Source: Asparagopsis taxiformis
Taxonomy: Eukaryota; Rhodophyta; Florideophyceae; Bonnemaisoniales; Bonnemaisoniaceae
DNA length: 64,000 nt
Direction: 5' to 3'
Assembly: GCA_030407315.1 (NCBI GenBank)
Contig: JALQPE010002590.1
Span: 124,001 to 188,000 of the forward strand
The notes under the pieces: model-generated
Database searches by the model: none
Told to the model about the DNA's origin: nothing
What the model saw: the letters and a program-made list of their open reading frames with translations, nothing else
Program-made: the position numbers and the translations under genes
Shown: in pieces, positions 30,842-40,917 of the stretch
Numbering within the stretch: position 1 is the first letter of the stretch
How the letters are laid out: the number at the start of each line of letters is the position of its first letter

Positions 30842-31843
30842 CTATGTCGCAGTGCGACCGTCGAATTTAGATGGATTTGAATCATGGTTGCGGTCAAGCT
30901 TTCGTCGTTTAGCGAGCGGATGCCTGGATGGTAATGATTCCATTACTCCGGCGCCGTTGAGCGCTGTGGATGCGCGTTGACCTTCAAACTCATACATGTC
31001 AAGTAAAGCATTGCAAATCTCTTCTATGCGATGGAGGTCCACGTGGAACAATTCATGCCAAGCTAACAATCGGTTGCCCGTCTTGGGATCCTTGGTAGTT
31101 CCGTCTGGCAGGTCAAACTTGTGCAACTTTGCCGACAGGAACATTGCTGCGGTTGCAATTTCGCGTGCATCATAGCGCACGTGCATGTAAGTTCTGAACG
31201 AGTCGTTGAGAAAGTTCCATGCAGCTTGTGTGATCGTCTTCTGAGAGGGGCCACTGCCAAGATAAGATCTGGTCAATGTCCACAGGTGGCGGTAGGGATG
31301 ATCCACGGTGAGGTCAAAGTTGAGCACGCGAAGAACTTCGCGCTCCTTATCGAGAATGTTGTTCTTCTCCTCATAAAAGCCTGGGGAGTTTTCGAACAAA
31401 TCGAGACCATCGGGAAAGTCTGGTGTGTTTCGCGTTCGCACTTTGACGGTCCAATAGATGATGTCCTTGAGTCGCTTGTGCGTTTCCTGGACCTTGCACG
31501 ATAGAAAGAGGCATGCAGCGGCAACAGTGGGCGGCTGATGGGTGAGCATACTTTCGAGCATGTAAAATCGCTGGAAAAATTTGATTGCCACCGAAATGGT
31601 CAGTTGCGGAACGAGCAGTTCTCTGCCGCAGTCCTGCAAGAATTTGGCGCTCTGCGCGACAACCTTTGCTTCTACAACGACGGGAACTTGCACGAGGCGC
31701 GACGGCGTTTCCTCAACTTCCTCTGCGGTGAATAACCACGGATTGTCCTCTGGCGTCTGCACTGGACGCGTGTCGAGGCGTATAGGAGTTATTCTTGGTT
31801 TGCGCCGCGCATCGTCCTCGGCGGGTTCGCCCGGTCGCGGCAT
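30842..31843 (-). CDS. transcription-type cyclin (cyclin K/T/L family)
   Basis: 333 residues. Two cyclin boxes run from about residue 40 to 270: RELLVPQLTISVAIKFFQRFYML, AAACLFLSCKVQETHKRLKDII, ILDKEREVLRVLNFDLTVDHPY, then AAWNFLNDSFRTYMHVRYDA and ATAAMFLSAKLHKFDLP. The FLSCKVQET and EREVL...FDL motifs are those of cyclins K, L and T, which activate CDK9/CDK12-type kinases for RNA polymerase II elongation or splicing. An N-terminal acidic/basic 35-residue leader and a C-terminal basic tail (LAKRRKLDRNH, nuclear signal) flank the boxes. No His-rich T or RS-rich L tail is seen, so the subtype cannot be fixed. Confidence 0.88.
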   Translation of the reverse strand: MPRPGEPAEDDARRKPRITPIRLDTRPVQTPEDNPWLFTAEEVEETPSRLVQVPVVVEAKVVAQSAKFLQDCGRELLVPQLTISVAIKFFQRFYMLESMLTHQPPTVAAACLFLSCKVQETHKRLKDIIYWTVKVRTRNTPDFPDGLDLFENSPGFYEEKNNILDKEREVLRVLNFDLTVDHPYRHLWTLTRSYLGSGPSQKTITQAAWNFLNDSFRTYMHVRYDAREIATAAMFLSAKLHKFDLPDGTTKDPKTGNRLLAWHELFHVDLHRIEEICNALLDMYEFEGQRASTALNGAGVMESLPSRHPLAKRRKLDRNHDSNPSKFDGRTAT

Positions 31844-32268
31844 TGGTTTCGGCGATGGCGATCGTTACAGCGGTGCAGTTTGTCGGTAGTGTGTCGCGTG
31901 ATTGCGATAATTGGGCGTTTGGATGCGGGGAGGGAAGGGGAAGAGTTTGAGAGGATGTTATTGCGATGGACGAGTTGTGTGTCTGCGCATCGAAACTTTG
32001 TTCTAGTTGTTCGAAAACAAACAGTCAGTCGGAGGCAAAGTCGAATGGTAGTCACCGTTTGCTTGGCCTGGCTCAGCTCAGCGCCACAGTCAAAGTTGCA
32101 ATTTATTGTGGCCCGACGGTCCGGGACGTGTGCCCCTGCGCGATCGGCCAAATATTTGGAAAAAAAATTTCGTCCATCGAATGCCATGGGTGGAGCACAA
32201 ACTCGCATTCACTGTTGTGTCGGCGGAAGACTGGTGTCCCCCCCCGAACGGTACGGTCATCATCACCA
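31844..32268. other. intergenic/leader region between cyclin and PEMT
   Basis: About 425 bases with divergent genes on each side. The frame of PEMT is open from 32106, but that part reads no membrane protein-like sequence; I take it as leader. Confidence 0.4.
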
Positions 32269-33105
32269 TGGATCAAATCGTAGCGTGGGTCGATAATCTG
32301 TTCCCCGAACAAGTTCCAGCGCCATCTGTTCTGCAGCACGTGGCACAGTATTTGGCCAAACGCTGTTCGCCGCCACAGTGGCCGTATCGCGTTCAATACA
32401 TTGATCTTTCTGATCCACAACTGTTCCTTGCATTGATAGTCACTCTATTGCACCCGGTTGTGTGGAATGTGATCGGACGATTCGAGTACTATACGCGTGT
32501 GCTTTCCAAGCTGTTTGTGAAACCGCGCATCGGAGTGAGTGCGTTGGCGCTGTGGATTTTGCTCGGCGGATTCTACAGAAATGCGCTGGTAATGGCGGTG
32601 ATGAGGGATCAGGAAACGGTGGAGGTACTCGGAGAGCCTGTGTATCGTATTATTGGTGCGTTATGTTGCGTGTGGGGCGCGGTTCTAGTGATGTCGTCTT
32701 TTTATCAACTAGGATTTATGGGCACATTTCTCGGAGATTATTTCGGGATACTGATGGAAGCGAGAGTGACAGCGTTTCCATTCAACGTACTTGAAGACCC
32801 GATGTATGATGGGTCGACAATGCTGTTTGCAGGGAAAGCAATATTGTAAGTGTAATCTTTGTTGTTGCATTGGGTCTACAAAGAGGAAAGCTTCTAACGT
32901 GATGTGTACAGAGCCAAGAGTCCAGTGGGTATTGTAATGAGTTTATGGGTATTTATTGTGTACCGATTGGTGTCAATATTTGAAGGGTACGTGGTGTGCG
33001 CGCATCGATCGTCGAATTGTGTTTATGTGTTACTGACAAAAGTGGTTGAGCAGATCGTTCACGGCAGCAATCTATGCCAACAGGGAGAAGAGAAAGACTG
33101 GTTGA
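32269..33105 (+). CDS. PEMT: phosphatidylethanolamine/phospholipid N-methyltransferase (PEMT), three exons
   Basis: Methylates phosphatidyl-ethanolamine intermediates to phosphatidylcholine with S-adenosylmethionine in the ER membrane. Exons are 32269-32845, 32912-32986 and 33054-33105, with 66- and 67-bp introns (GTAAGT...TACAG with TTCTAACG; GTACGT...AGCAG with TTACTGAC). The joined C-terminus FLGDYFGILMEARVTAFPFN, NVLEDPMYDGSTMLFAGKA, ILAKSPVGIVMSLWV and GSFTAAIYANREKRK follows animal PEMT block by block, and only splicing of both introns yields it. Four hydrophobic segments are visible. Predicted length is 234 residues. The upstream frame opens at 32106; I prefer the ATG at 32269, where hydrophilic sequence ends. 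Confidence 0.9.
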
Positions 33106-33593
33106 GTTGAGCTCTCGCGAGCATCTATCTAGTTGTAAAGTAGATGAGTGCGCTCGACGTGGGGAGACGGCACGTGACTGGATGAGAATAAAAAGTTTGC
33201 AACATGACGTCAGTGACCCCGCAATTGTACCGAATGGGTCTATGTGGTACGCTGCAATCAAAAATTTGTACTGTACAACTCGGAATGACAGCGGCCCCAA
33301 ACTGTGCAGCATTGCACAGCACTGCGAGTGCACGGCACACAACAACGCAACAGCGTAGCTTTGCGTAAATTTGATGAATTATGTCTCACAGATCCGTCAA
33401 ACTCACTTCACGCCATTTCATTCGTATTTTGCCGCCCATATCGTAACGCCAGTTTTACACAACTTCCCAACCCTCGTCCCGCCCTACTCTGCCCTCTTCT
33501 GCCGCACGCACGCACGCACACACCACTGCCGTACCTCAACCTTCCTCACCCTAACCTAGTCACTCGTGTGTCACCGCCGCCACCGCCGCCGCA
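33106..33593. other. intergenic region
   Basis: About 490 bases before the SR-like gene. The last 150 bases are C/T/A-rich as in other leaders, with GCACGCACGCACGC-like dinucleotide/tetramer tract near 33505-33523. No gene seen. Confidence 0.4.
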
Positions 33594-34829
33594 ATGTCCC
33601 TCTTTGCCGGCAACGTGTCTCATCGTGCCACCGCCGATGAGGTACGCAATTTCTTCTCCAAGTTTGGCTCCTGTCGCGTCGACGTCAAACGTGGCTACGC
33701 TTTCATCGACTACGACGACGAGCGCGACGCTGAAGATGCCCGCAATGACACAAACGGTAAGGACTTTCACGGCATGAAACTCAATGTGGAATGGTCCAAG
33801 AAGCACATTGCACGCACTTCCGGCGCACCCCTCCCATCCTCCGATCGTGACAGAGACCGCTCCCGTCGCTACGATCGTCCTCGCTATCCCGACTCCAGAA
33901 TGCCCCGCGATTACGACAGAGACTATGACCGCAATTATCGTCGCAAGTCCGCTTACGATAGATATGACAGTCGCGATAGAGATGCGGACAGAGACCGCGA
34001 CCGCGATAGAGATTACGACCGTCGCTATGGTAGAGACCGTGACAGAGACCGTTACGACCGTGATAGAGATGATCCGCCTCGCTACGACAGGTCCCGTCAT
34101 GAACGTGAACGTCGCGACCGTGATCGCGACAGAGATAGGGATCGTTACGACAGTGATGATCGTGATGACAAGCATGACCGTTCTCGTCCGTCACATGTTG
34201 ACCGTTCTCGTGATCGCAATCCGTCCAGTGACAGAAAGGATAGAGACAAGTCTCCATCAGACGATGATAAATCTCGTCCAAATGATGATCACAAGTCCGA
34301 TCAGCCCCGTGCTGATGATTCGCGCCCCGACAGAGAAAGGGACATCGCTCGTGATGAACGGCCCTCCCGAGAATACGACACAAAACGCGACACTGACTCC
34401 GACAGCTACCGTGACAAGTATCGTCGTCGTCGCGATGATGACGACTCTAATGACGAAGACTCCATGCGCAAGAGGCGGAAAATGGCAGATGAGCACATCA
34501 ACAGTCGTGGACGCACTGATATTGACTCCGAAGATTCCCGTGAACGTATGCGTGCGCTCAAAGCTGAATCGACTCCCAAAGACGCCACGGACGAATACAA
34601 TGGTGACGCTCGCAAATCAGACAAGCAGCAAGTCGCCAAGGGTGACAGTGCTGCTGGAGCCCAGACAGATCCGTATGCTTCTAACGCCGAGTCGGATGGC
34701 AATCGTGAAGGCTCAGTGAAAGATGCCAATGGTGATAGTCATGCAGGTGCTGACAACAAGGACATTCCAGAAGAACGCAAGGCCGACGAGGAAGGGGACA
34801 ATGATGCAAAGCATCTTGCAGCATTCTAG
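33594..34829 (+). CDS. SR-like RNA-binding protein with RRM and long Arg/Asp-rich tail
   Basis: 411 residues. An RRM occupies residues 1-72: SLFAGNVSHRATADEVRNFF (RNP2 region) and RGYAFIDYDD (RNP1). The rest is a charged low-complexity tail of RD, DRD and RS/RDR repeats (YDRDRD, RSRPSHVDRSRDRN), then Asp/Lys/Ser-rich sequence. Layout resembles SR splicing factors such as SRSF4/5/6 and RBP1-like proteins, though the tail is Arg-Asp rather than Arg-Ser dominated. A role in pre-mRNA splicing or export is inferred. The ATG at 33594 follows the GCCGCCGCCGCAATG context. Single exon. Confidence 0.85.
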   Translation: MSLFAGNVSHRATADEVRNFFSKFGSCRVDVKRGYAFIDYDDERDAEDARNDTNGKDFHGMKLNVEWSKKHIARTSGAPLPSSDRDRDRSRRYDRPRYPDSRMPRDYDRDYDRNYRRKSAYDRYDSRDRDADRDRDRDRDYDRRYGRDRDRDRYDRDRDDPPRYDRSRHERERRDRDRDRDRDRYDSDDRDDKHDRSRPSHVDRSRDRNPSSDRKDRDKSPSDDDKSRPNDDHKSDQPRADDSRPDRERDIARDERPSREYDTKRDTDSDSYRDKYRRRRDDDDSNDEDSMRKRRKMADEHINSRGRTDIDSEDSRERMRALKAESTPKDATDEYNGDARKSDKQQVAKGDSAAGAQTDPYASNAESDGNREGSVKDANGDSHAGADNKDIPEERKADEEGDNDAKHLAAF

Positions 34830-35245
34830 GCATGGTGTCTTGAAATTTGTGATGACCATCTGTTATGGGTAAGTGTGCGAGGACGATGCGTGTCCTGTTA
34901 GATAGCAATTTGCCTCGGCCGCACTGGTTATACTAACGTCATTGTGTTGAAACTTTTGTGATGCTGACGATTGTTGTGCCGCAGAGCAGCGCCAATATTT
35001 CAACGCTCAAATCGTTTGGCAGCAGCAATATTTGTTCTCTCATTTATTTGCCGTTGCTAGTATCGACAGCCGTGATGTTTATATCGTAGATGGCAAGGTG
35101 CATCTTCCCCGGGCACTGTCTCCACTGCCACTATCCCCATTAACAAAATGATGACCTCCGTTCGTTTCGTACAAATGCTTGATTTGCGTCGTCTCCCATC
35201 GTGTGTTGCGCACGCCTCGTCCGTGACAAGTAAATGCCTGAATCG
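34830..35245. other. convergent intergenic region
   Basis: About 415 bases between the 3' ends of the SR-like gene and PEX16; nothing recognisable apart from 3' UTR-like sequence. Confidence 0.4.
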
Positions 35246-36526
35246 CTACGAACCGCTCGTATAGAACCAATATTGCTGGAGCAGCGTCGCCCAGTCGATG
35301 GCGGAAGAAGCCACACCGCCCACAACGGGAATGCGCCGTAACGGACTCGTAAGCGATTTGACAAACCGTCTCATGAGAAAGTCGAACAACGGCGTTCTTC
35401 CTAGATACAACAGTAATTCGGCCATCCTTCTTCGCCGCTCCTCTACGTCCGAATCGTCCGCCGGTGGCGCCATGTATATCCTCGAAGCAGCATCCAGCAG
35501 CAACGCAGCAGCCCACGCCCTCCACGACGTCCATCCAAAGCGGCGTATTAGCATCAGATGTACGACGGGTCTGGCAATGTACAGTACCTCTGCGGCGAGC
35601 TCCTCTGGTTTCAAACTGCTAACTACCCTTTGTATTCCCTCAAGATTTTCGCGTAAGCGCGGGCGTGGCGGCGGTGGCGCCTCTGGGGACGCAGCATCGG
35701 AACACGCATCACAATCGGGCATGAACATGCGCACTACCCAATTAGCGCGCCGTTCATAGGCGATCATGAAGAGTGCATCCAGAATAGGATCGGAGGTGAT
35801 ATTGAGTTGACGCAGGTCGGACGGTACGGATGGAACGGTAGAGATGGAGTGTGGATGATGCTGATTTTGAGGGCGCTCACGTTTGGGGCGGACTTTGAGA
35901 ATTTTTCTGCCTGATCGTTGGCCCTTGCGCAGGACGACATGCTGCACGCCAGATAGCTGAGCCATGCCGCAGCTACAAACGGCAAGTTGTGGTGCGGGCG
36001 GGAGAGTTTGATGGAGGGCAGTTAGTGTGCGACCTTTGGGAGCGAGTCGGGCGAGTAGAGAGAGTCGGAGTGCAGCCTTTACTGCTTCAATAATGGTGAT
36101 TAGGCGGAGCTGAAATGTGGTGCGCGAGTTGAGTGGAGCGCGACGGACGGCGCGCATCTCCAGCAGGAGCTGAAGGGATTTGAGAGATTGTAGAAGCACG
36201 AGTGTGGATCGGGGTAAGCGGGTCGGAATGTACTCGGTGCAGTCACGATAGATAGTCAGTAGCGATATGAAAGCAGACGCCGCCTCTGCACGAAGCTCTG
36301 CGTCTGCTGCCGGGGAGAGCAGAGCGGCTGCGCGCAGAGTGTCGGAGGCGACGCGAAGCAGACGAGTGTTGGTACGAAGCCAAGTGCGGGCGGCGGAATC
36401 GAGTGCAGTGAGAGAGAGTGGCGGCGCGCGCAATGCAGGCATGGTGTGCAAGTGCGGATTGTTAAACGGGTCGGAGTTGGGACGGAGCACAAACGGAACG
36501 AATGATGGGTGGAGTGTTCTGTACAC
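35246..36526 (-). CDS. PEX16: peroxisome membrane biogenesis protein PEX16
   Basis: 426 residues. The C-terminal half matches PEX16 strongly: EVLYIARPVVHLMLIRRFG then WTSWRAWAAALLLDAASR, RRRRMAELLLYLGRTPLFDF and IDWATLLQQYWFYTSGS align block by block with human PEX16. The N-terminal part (ALDSAARTWLRTNTRLLRV, YRDCTEYIPTRLPRSTLVLL) is helical and Leu/Arg-rich. PEX16 recruits PEX3 and inserts peroxisomal membrane proteins. A 40-residue low-complexity segment near residue 210-250 (RPKRERPQNQHHPHS) interrupts the middle. Two ATGs lie close together; the ORF start at 36526 is used. The second candidate, at residue 28, is near 36445. Confidence 0.9.
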   Translation of the reverse strand: MYRTLHPSFVPFVLRPNSDPFNNPHLHTMPALRAPPLSLTALDSAARTWLRTNTRLLRVASDTLRAAALLSPAADAELRAEAASAFISLLTIYRDCTEYIPTRLPRSTLVLLQSLKSLQLLLEMRAVRRAPLNSRTTFQLRLITIIEAVKAALRLSLLARLAPKGRTLTALHQTLPPAPQLAVCSCGMAQLSGVQHVVLRKGQRSGRKILKVRPKRERPQNQHHPHSISTVPSVPSDLRQLNITSDPILDALFMIAYERRANWVVRMFMPDCDACSDAASPEAPPPPRPRLRENLEGIQRVVSSLKPEELAAEVLYIARPVVHLMLIRRFGWTSWRAWAAALLLDAASRIYMAPPADDSDVEERRRRMAELLLYLGRTPLFDFLMRRFVKSLTSPLRRIPVVGGVASSAIDWATLLQQYWFYTSGS

Positions 36527-37270
36527 TACGCCAGTGCATGATTTGGCGAATCAGCATCATGCGACTCGCGACGTCGATTATTTATTTTAAATATCTATTA
36601 ATTTATTGCCACGCCCATTCTATCAACTGTTGCCATTCATCGTCGTCCAGTCCACCGCTTAGAGAGCCCGCCCGCCCGTCCGTCCGCCATGCTTTGCGAT
36701 CACGCGTGCGACCAGCGCCGCATCCATCATTCTAGTTGGTTGCACCCCGCTGCTCCCCATCAATTTGCTTGGCATCATCTCGTCGCGCTACGCTCCGTTC
36801 GCCGCCAGGTGCATGAGGTTCGACGTGACATCATCGCTCTTCGTTCTCTCGTCTCATCCATTGACAGACGAATTCTTGACCTAGAGACGCAGATGTCCAG
36901 GTCGACTGATTGTGAGTGACGAGCACTGGGGATTGTTCACAATTTTCGGCATCAAAAGTTTGGTAGGACAGAGAGAGTAAGACCAGACCAATCTTCTTCC
37001 TTCCCGGCAAACTATGATGAAGATCAAGCAGTCGCCTCCACAACGAAATATACCACGTGTCCTACATAATAAAACAAATAATTTTCCGAGCACAGGAGCA
37101 CTTTGTCATATTCGCTCTCAATGGCCCAGCGAAACGATGTATCGATGCGATCTGTGCGGCTCGACCACTCGACTGGCCAACACACGCTGCAGTATGACGA
37201 TCAGCCACTACTGCCTTTTCCATCTTGCATCGCCTCCTTGCGCTCCAGGTCTGTCAACCTCATCTCAACC
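36527..37270. other. divergent intergenic region with one small frame
   Basis: Gap of about 740 bases between PEX16 and the aspartic protease. It contains a 76-codon frame at 36689-36919 (listed separately). A/T-rich stretch near 36580-36610. Confidence 0.4.
36689..36919 (+). CDS. possible small coiled-coil protein (uncertain)
   Basis: 76 residues, no family recognised. The first 35 residues are His/Cys-rich (CDHACDQRRIHH) and the rest is a heptad-like helix (VALRSVRRQVHEVRRDI, then SSIDRRILDLETQM). It may be a real small protein, or a leader frame of the downstream aspartic-protease gene (the ATG at 37271 is 350 bases away). Support is composition and length only. Confidence 0.28.
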   Translation: MLCDHACDQRRIHHSSWLHPAAPHQFAWHHLVALRSVRRQVHEVRRDIIALRSLVSSIDRRILDLETQMSRSTDCE

Positions 37271-38953
37271 ATGAAACATATCTCGCTCCTCCTCGCCCTT
37301 CTTCTTCTACATCCTGCAGCCGCAGACCTTGTACACATCCCTCTTTCCCGTCGTTCCCTTGCACCCTCACGAGCATTCTCCCATGCCAACCGCCCATGGG
37401 CCACACGTCTTGCCAAAACGCTATCGACAGATACCACCGCCGCTCCCATCCTCTCCTGGCCTCTCCATCTTGCCAACAACCGTGTGTTGCCTGAACAGAA
37501 AATTCTCGGAGATATAATCTCCCTCGGCGAGTACTATGTCACCCTCACATTTGACGGCCAGCCCATTAACGTCCAGATAGATACTGGTAGTTCCACACTA
37601 GCAGTTCCTGCTTCCGAATGTCTCAACTGTAGACCCCACGACCATCGTCTCAATCTCTCCAAAACATCTAGTCAGTCCGGTTTCATCTCGTGCAATTCCC
37701 ATCTCTGTCGTCGTGACACATGCTACGCCTTGACCCCATGTCAGATTTGTTCCCAGCGTCGCGCTTGCTGCTCCCTGGTTAAATCCGATTCTTGCGGTTT
37801 CTTTCTACAATATGCGGATTCTTCCGGTGCTTCCGGCGCACTCGTACAAACAAACGTTGCCCTGGCCCACCTTTCTGTTCCCTTGGTTTTCGGCGCTATT
37901 CTTCTCGAGACCCCCAAGTTTGAGAATAACAACGTCGATGGTATTTTCGGTATGGCCTATCGCTCTCTCGCGTGTAATCCCACCTGTGTTACTCCTTTGT
38001 TCGACGCTTTTGTGCAGACCGGCAAAGTGAAACGCGACATTTTCTCAATGTGTATCGCCCGTCATGGCGGAACACTAACACTGGGTGGCTCAAATCACAA
38101 TTTGTTTCACGGCTCGTTAAAATACGTCCCCATGAGACATCACGGCACAAAGCACTTTTATAATGTTGCCGTTAATGTTGTGCATGTTGGATCACAACGC
38201 GTTGATGTACCTGACTTTTCTGATGCCATCGTGGACTCAGGCACAACCTTGCTCGTTATTGCCCCAAGGTCCTATAAGGCACTAAAGGCCCATTTCCAGA
38301 CATATTATTGCGACGTACCCGGTTTGTGTCCACAATCAACAAAGAGTGCTACCAATGTTTCAAGTCGTTTGATTCAACGAACGCAGCTTGAGCGCACAAC
38401 ATCGCACCAATCCAACTTTACTGAAAAATCAAGTACAAGTGCCTCTGCTACATGGTTTAGTCCTGGGTATTGCATCAAGCTAGGTCAGGAACATGTGGAT
38501 ATGCTGCCTAGTATCACAATTGGTCTCGAAAACGGCGTGAAACTAGTTTTGGAGCCCGATGTGTACATGCTCAAGTATGAAATGAGCTCGCCATTTGCCT
38601 GGAATAAGGTTGTGTATAGATGCCTCGGAATCTCGTTCCTGCAGGGCTTAGAGCGCATGGAGAATAATGCTATTCTTGGAAGTACTGTCCTTCAAAAGTA
38701 CTTTGTGGAATATGATCGCGAAAATGACAGGGTTGGCTTTGCAGTGGCAAGAAACTGCGTTAATGCTGATTCTAGAGCGCAGAATCCAGCTAGTCTCGTT
38801 GACACAGAGACATCATCCGGGCTCCCGAACTGGCTCATGGTAACGATGACATTCTTGTTTATCGCAGCTTGGATTGTCACCATGCTACTGTGTGCACATG
38901 AAGGCAGGAAGTACAATGGGTACTCACCGATTCCTGAGAACACTACTTCTTAA
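37271..38953 (+). CDS. membrane-anchored aspartic protease (pepsin/plasmepsin V-like)
   Basis: 560 residues from the ATG at 37271; the frame opens at 37103 but a good signal peptide (MKHISLLLALLLLHPAAA) starts only here. Two catalytic motifs: DTGSSTLAVP (Asp about residue 103) and DSGTTLLV (about residue 321). Between them a Cys-rich insert (CLNC, CRRDTCYALTPCQICSQ, CCSLVKSDSCGF) with YADSSGASG resembles the nepenthesin/plasmepsin V-type insert. A Ser/Thr-rich low-complexity segment lies near residue 380. The C-terminus carries one membrane segment (MVTMTFLFIAAWIVTMLLC) and a short tail with YxxPIP-like ending. Type I membrane protease of secretory pathway, ER or Golgi; substrate unknown. Confidence 0.9.
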   Translation: MKHISLLLALLLLHPAAADLVHIPLSRRSLAPSRAFSHANRPWATRLAKTLSTDTTAAPILSWPLHLANNRVLPEQKILGDIISLGEYYVTLTFDGQPINVQIDTGSSTLAVPASECLNCRPHDHRLNLSKTSSQSGFISCNSHLCRRDTCYALTPCQICSQRRACCSLVKSDSCGFFLQYADSSGASGALVQTNVALAHLSVPLVFGAILLETPKFENNNVDGIFGMAYRSLACNPTCVTPLFDAFVQTGKVKRDIFSMCIARHGGTLTLGGSNHNLFHGSLKYVPMRHHGTKHFYNVAVNVVHVGSQRVDVPDFSDAIVDSGTTLLVIAPRSYKALKAHFQTYYCDVPGLCPQSTKSATNVSSRLIQRTQLERTTSHQSNFTEKSSTSASATWFSPGYCIKLGQEHVDMLPSITIGLENGVKLVLEPDVYMLKYEMSSPFAWNKVVYRCLGISFLQGLERMENNAILGSTVLQKYFVEYDRENDRVGFAVARNCVNADSRAQNPASLVDTETSSGLPNWLMVTMTFLFIAAWIVTMLLCAHEGRKYNGYSPIPENTTS

Positions 38954-39166
38954 TCGCACATTTCACGAGAGTAGAAGGCCTTCCAAAAGATAGAATAATC
39001 TATAGTGCAGAGAGGACGCAGACGACAGATATTTCCGCTGCACAAGAGGCTTGCATTCTGAGGTTACTGAGTTGGGCTCTAGCAGCCGGGAGTAGTAGCC
39101 TACGACGGATGTCAGCATTGTACCTGCAAGCCACTAGCTTAAGAATTTCATGTTTAACCGTTCGCA

Positions 39167-40759
39167 TCACGCAATTTGAGGATCGGCAACCGTCTGATTC
39201 TCACGCGCAATGGCACGCCAACCAATGTCCCGTCGACAGAAGCCTTCCGGCCAGTCAATGGCGTCAACTCCTTGATATGCTACACGTTGAGCATCGCCTA
39301 TCGACTTGCCTGTAGCCGTTACACCTAAAACACGGCCACCTGCAGAGACAATACTTCCATCTACGCTCTCCGCAGTTCCCGCATGATACACTGTCACAGC
39401 ATCTATTGCATTGGCAGCATCGAGACCGCGAATCATGCTTCCTTTTTTGTAAGCGCCGGGATACCCCTCCGTCGCCAACACGACAACCACGGCAGACAAC
39501 GGGTCCCATTCGAGAACAAAATCATCTTTTGAAAGTGAGCCGTTCGCAGTTCGGTAAAGCAACTCTAGCATATCAGATTTCATTCGCTTGCAGAGCACTT
39601 GACATTCAGGATCGCCAAATCTAACATTAAATTCCAACACCTTCGCCTCGTTCGTCCTCTTATCGACCATCAGCCCACAGTACAAAATCCCCTTGAACTC
39701 TCTCCCCTCCTCAGCCATACCTTTCATTGTTGGTAGTACAACTCTGTTCATAATCATCTCCTTCAATCGATCATCACAGATCGGCGCCGGCGAATACGCT
39801 CCCATGCCACCAGTATTCGGCCCCATATCCCCATCATATGCAGCCTTATGGTCTTGTGCCGACACGAGTGGCAACGCCGTGTCGCCATCCAAAAGCGCAA
39901 AGAAGCTAACTTCTTCACCATCGAGAAACTCTTCCACGATAATCTCACTGCCCGCCGTCCCAAATTTGGCGTCAACAAGAATGGAATCAACGGCACTTTC
40001 AGCTTCCGCTACCGTCTTTGCAAGAATGACACCCTTGCCAGCTGCCAATCCATCCGCTTTCACGACAATAGGAGCGCCCTTCTCCCGAATGAACGCTTTC
40101 GCTGCCTCGGCATCGTCAAACGCAGCATACCACGCCGTAGGAATCGAATGGCGGTCCAAGAAGGACTTTGTGAACACCTTGGATCCCTCCAGGATGGCAG
40201 CGGCCTTCGATGGGCCAAATGCCAGAATACTCTCGGCTGCCAACCGATCGACAAGTCCCTCCACAAGCGGAACTTCCGGCCCGACAACAACGAAGGAGAC
40301 GGATTCACGCACGGCGAGATCCACGATTGCGTCGACGTCTTCGGCGGATACGGAGACGCACCTGCAGATGTGCTTCATCCCGACGTTACCAGGTGCCGCG
40401 ATCAGTTCGGATAGATAGGGGGATCGAGATATTGCATCTGCGAGCGCGTGCTCCCTGCCACCAGAACCGACCACGAGAACTTTGAGAGATGTTTCTGGCA
40501 CTCCAGGAAGCGCCATTCTGAAGACTTGGATCGTGGGCTGGCTACGTGGTTTGGAAAGCGGTCTCACATTGTATAGACGTGATGGGCTGTGCTGTGGAAG
40601 TTTATAGGGTTGATTCCGATGGTTGCGGTTTGGATGCAGTTTAATTGTGAACTGAGATCTGGATACAACGGGTGATCCAACTGGGAATGCGAATGCCAAC
40701 TGGCTCATGTTATCAGCAATTGGATGGAGGACAGATATGCTGCGGGAAGTGGATTGCAA
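39167..40759 (-). CDS. purD: phosphoribosylamine-glycine ligase (GARS), purine synthesis
   Basis: Second step of purine synthesis: glycine plus phosphoribosylamine to GAR with ATP. 530 residues; the first ~85 form a basic Ser/Pro-rich presequence (plastid and/or mitochondrion) before KVLVVGSGGREHALADAI. Typical motifs: FVVVGPEVPLVEGLVD, FGPSKAAAILEGSKVFTKSF, FIREKGAPIVVKADGLAAGKG (ATP-grasp), DGEEVSFFALLDG, DHKAAYDGDMGPNTGGMGAY and LEFNVRFGDPECQ. Monofunctional bacterial/plant type, not the animal GARS-AIRS-GART fusion. The start could also be the ATG at 40708. Single exon. Confidence 0.95.
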   Translation of the reverse strand: MQSTSRSISVLHPIADNMSQLAFAFPVGSPVVSRSQFTIKLHPNRNHRNQPYKLPQHSPSRLYNVRPLSKPRSQPTIQVFRMALPGVPETSLKVLVVGSGGREHALADAISRSPYLSELIAAPGNVGMKHICRCVSVSAEDVDAIVDLAVRESVSFVVVGPEVPLVEGLVDRLAAESILAFGPSKAAAILEGSKVFTKSFLDRHSIPTAWYAAFDDAEAAKAFIREKGAPIVVKADGLAAGKGVILAKTVAEAESAVDSILVDAKFGTAGSEIIVEEFLDGEEVSFFALLDGDTALPLVSAQDHKAAYDGDMGPNTGGMGAYSPAPICDDRLKEMIMNRVVLPTMKGMAEEGREFKGILYCGLMVDKRTNEAKVLEFNVRFGDPECQVLCKRMKSDMLELLYRTANGSLSKDDFVLEWDPLSAVVVVLATEGYPGAYKKGSMIRGLDAANAIDAVTVYHAGTAESVDGSIVSAGGRVLGVTATGKSIGDAQRVAYQGVDAIDWPEGFCRRDIGWRAIARENQTVADPQIA

Positions 40760-40917
40760 TGACAGAGGGGATCGGTTGGTGCGAAGAACAATCTGCGAGA
40801 TATTATAATTTCCAACGGGAACGCTCGGGTTGATCCAACCAGCAGGCCCAATAATTTTATCAATATTTCAAATAGGCAAGCTTCTGACTTGTTTGTTTGT
40901 GGGACTAAATCTACAAT

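Noticed and set aside
33784..34719. 311-codon plus-strand frame in another phase, and minus-strand frames at 33546-34383
   Set aside because: They are shadows of the Arg/Asp-repeat tail of the SR-like gene; the periodic codons keep other phases open.
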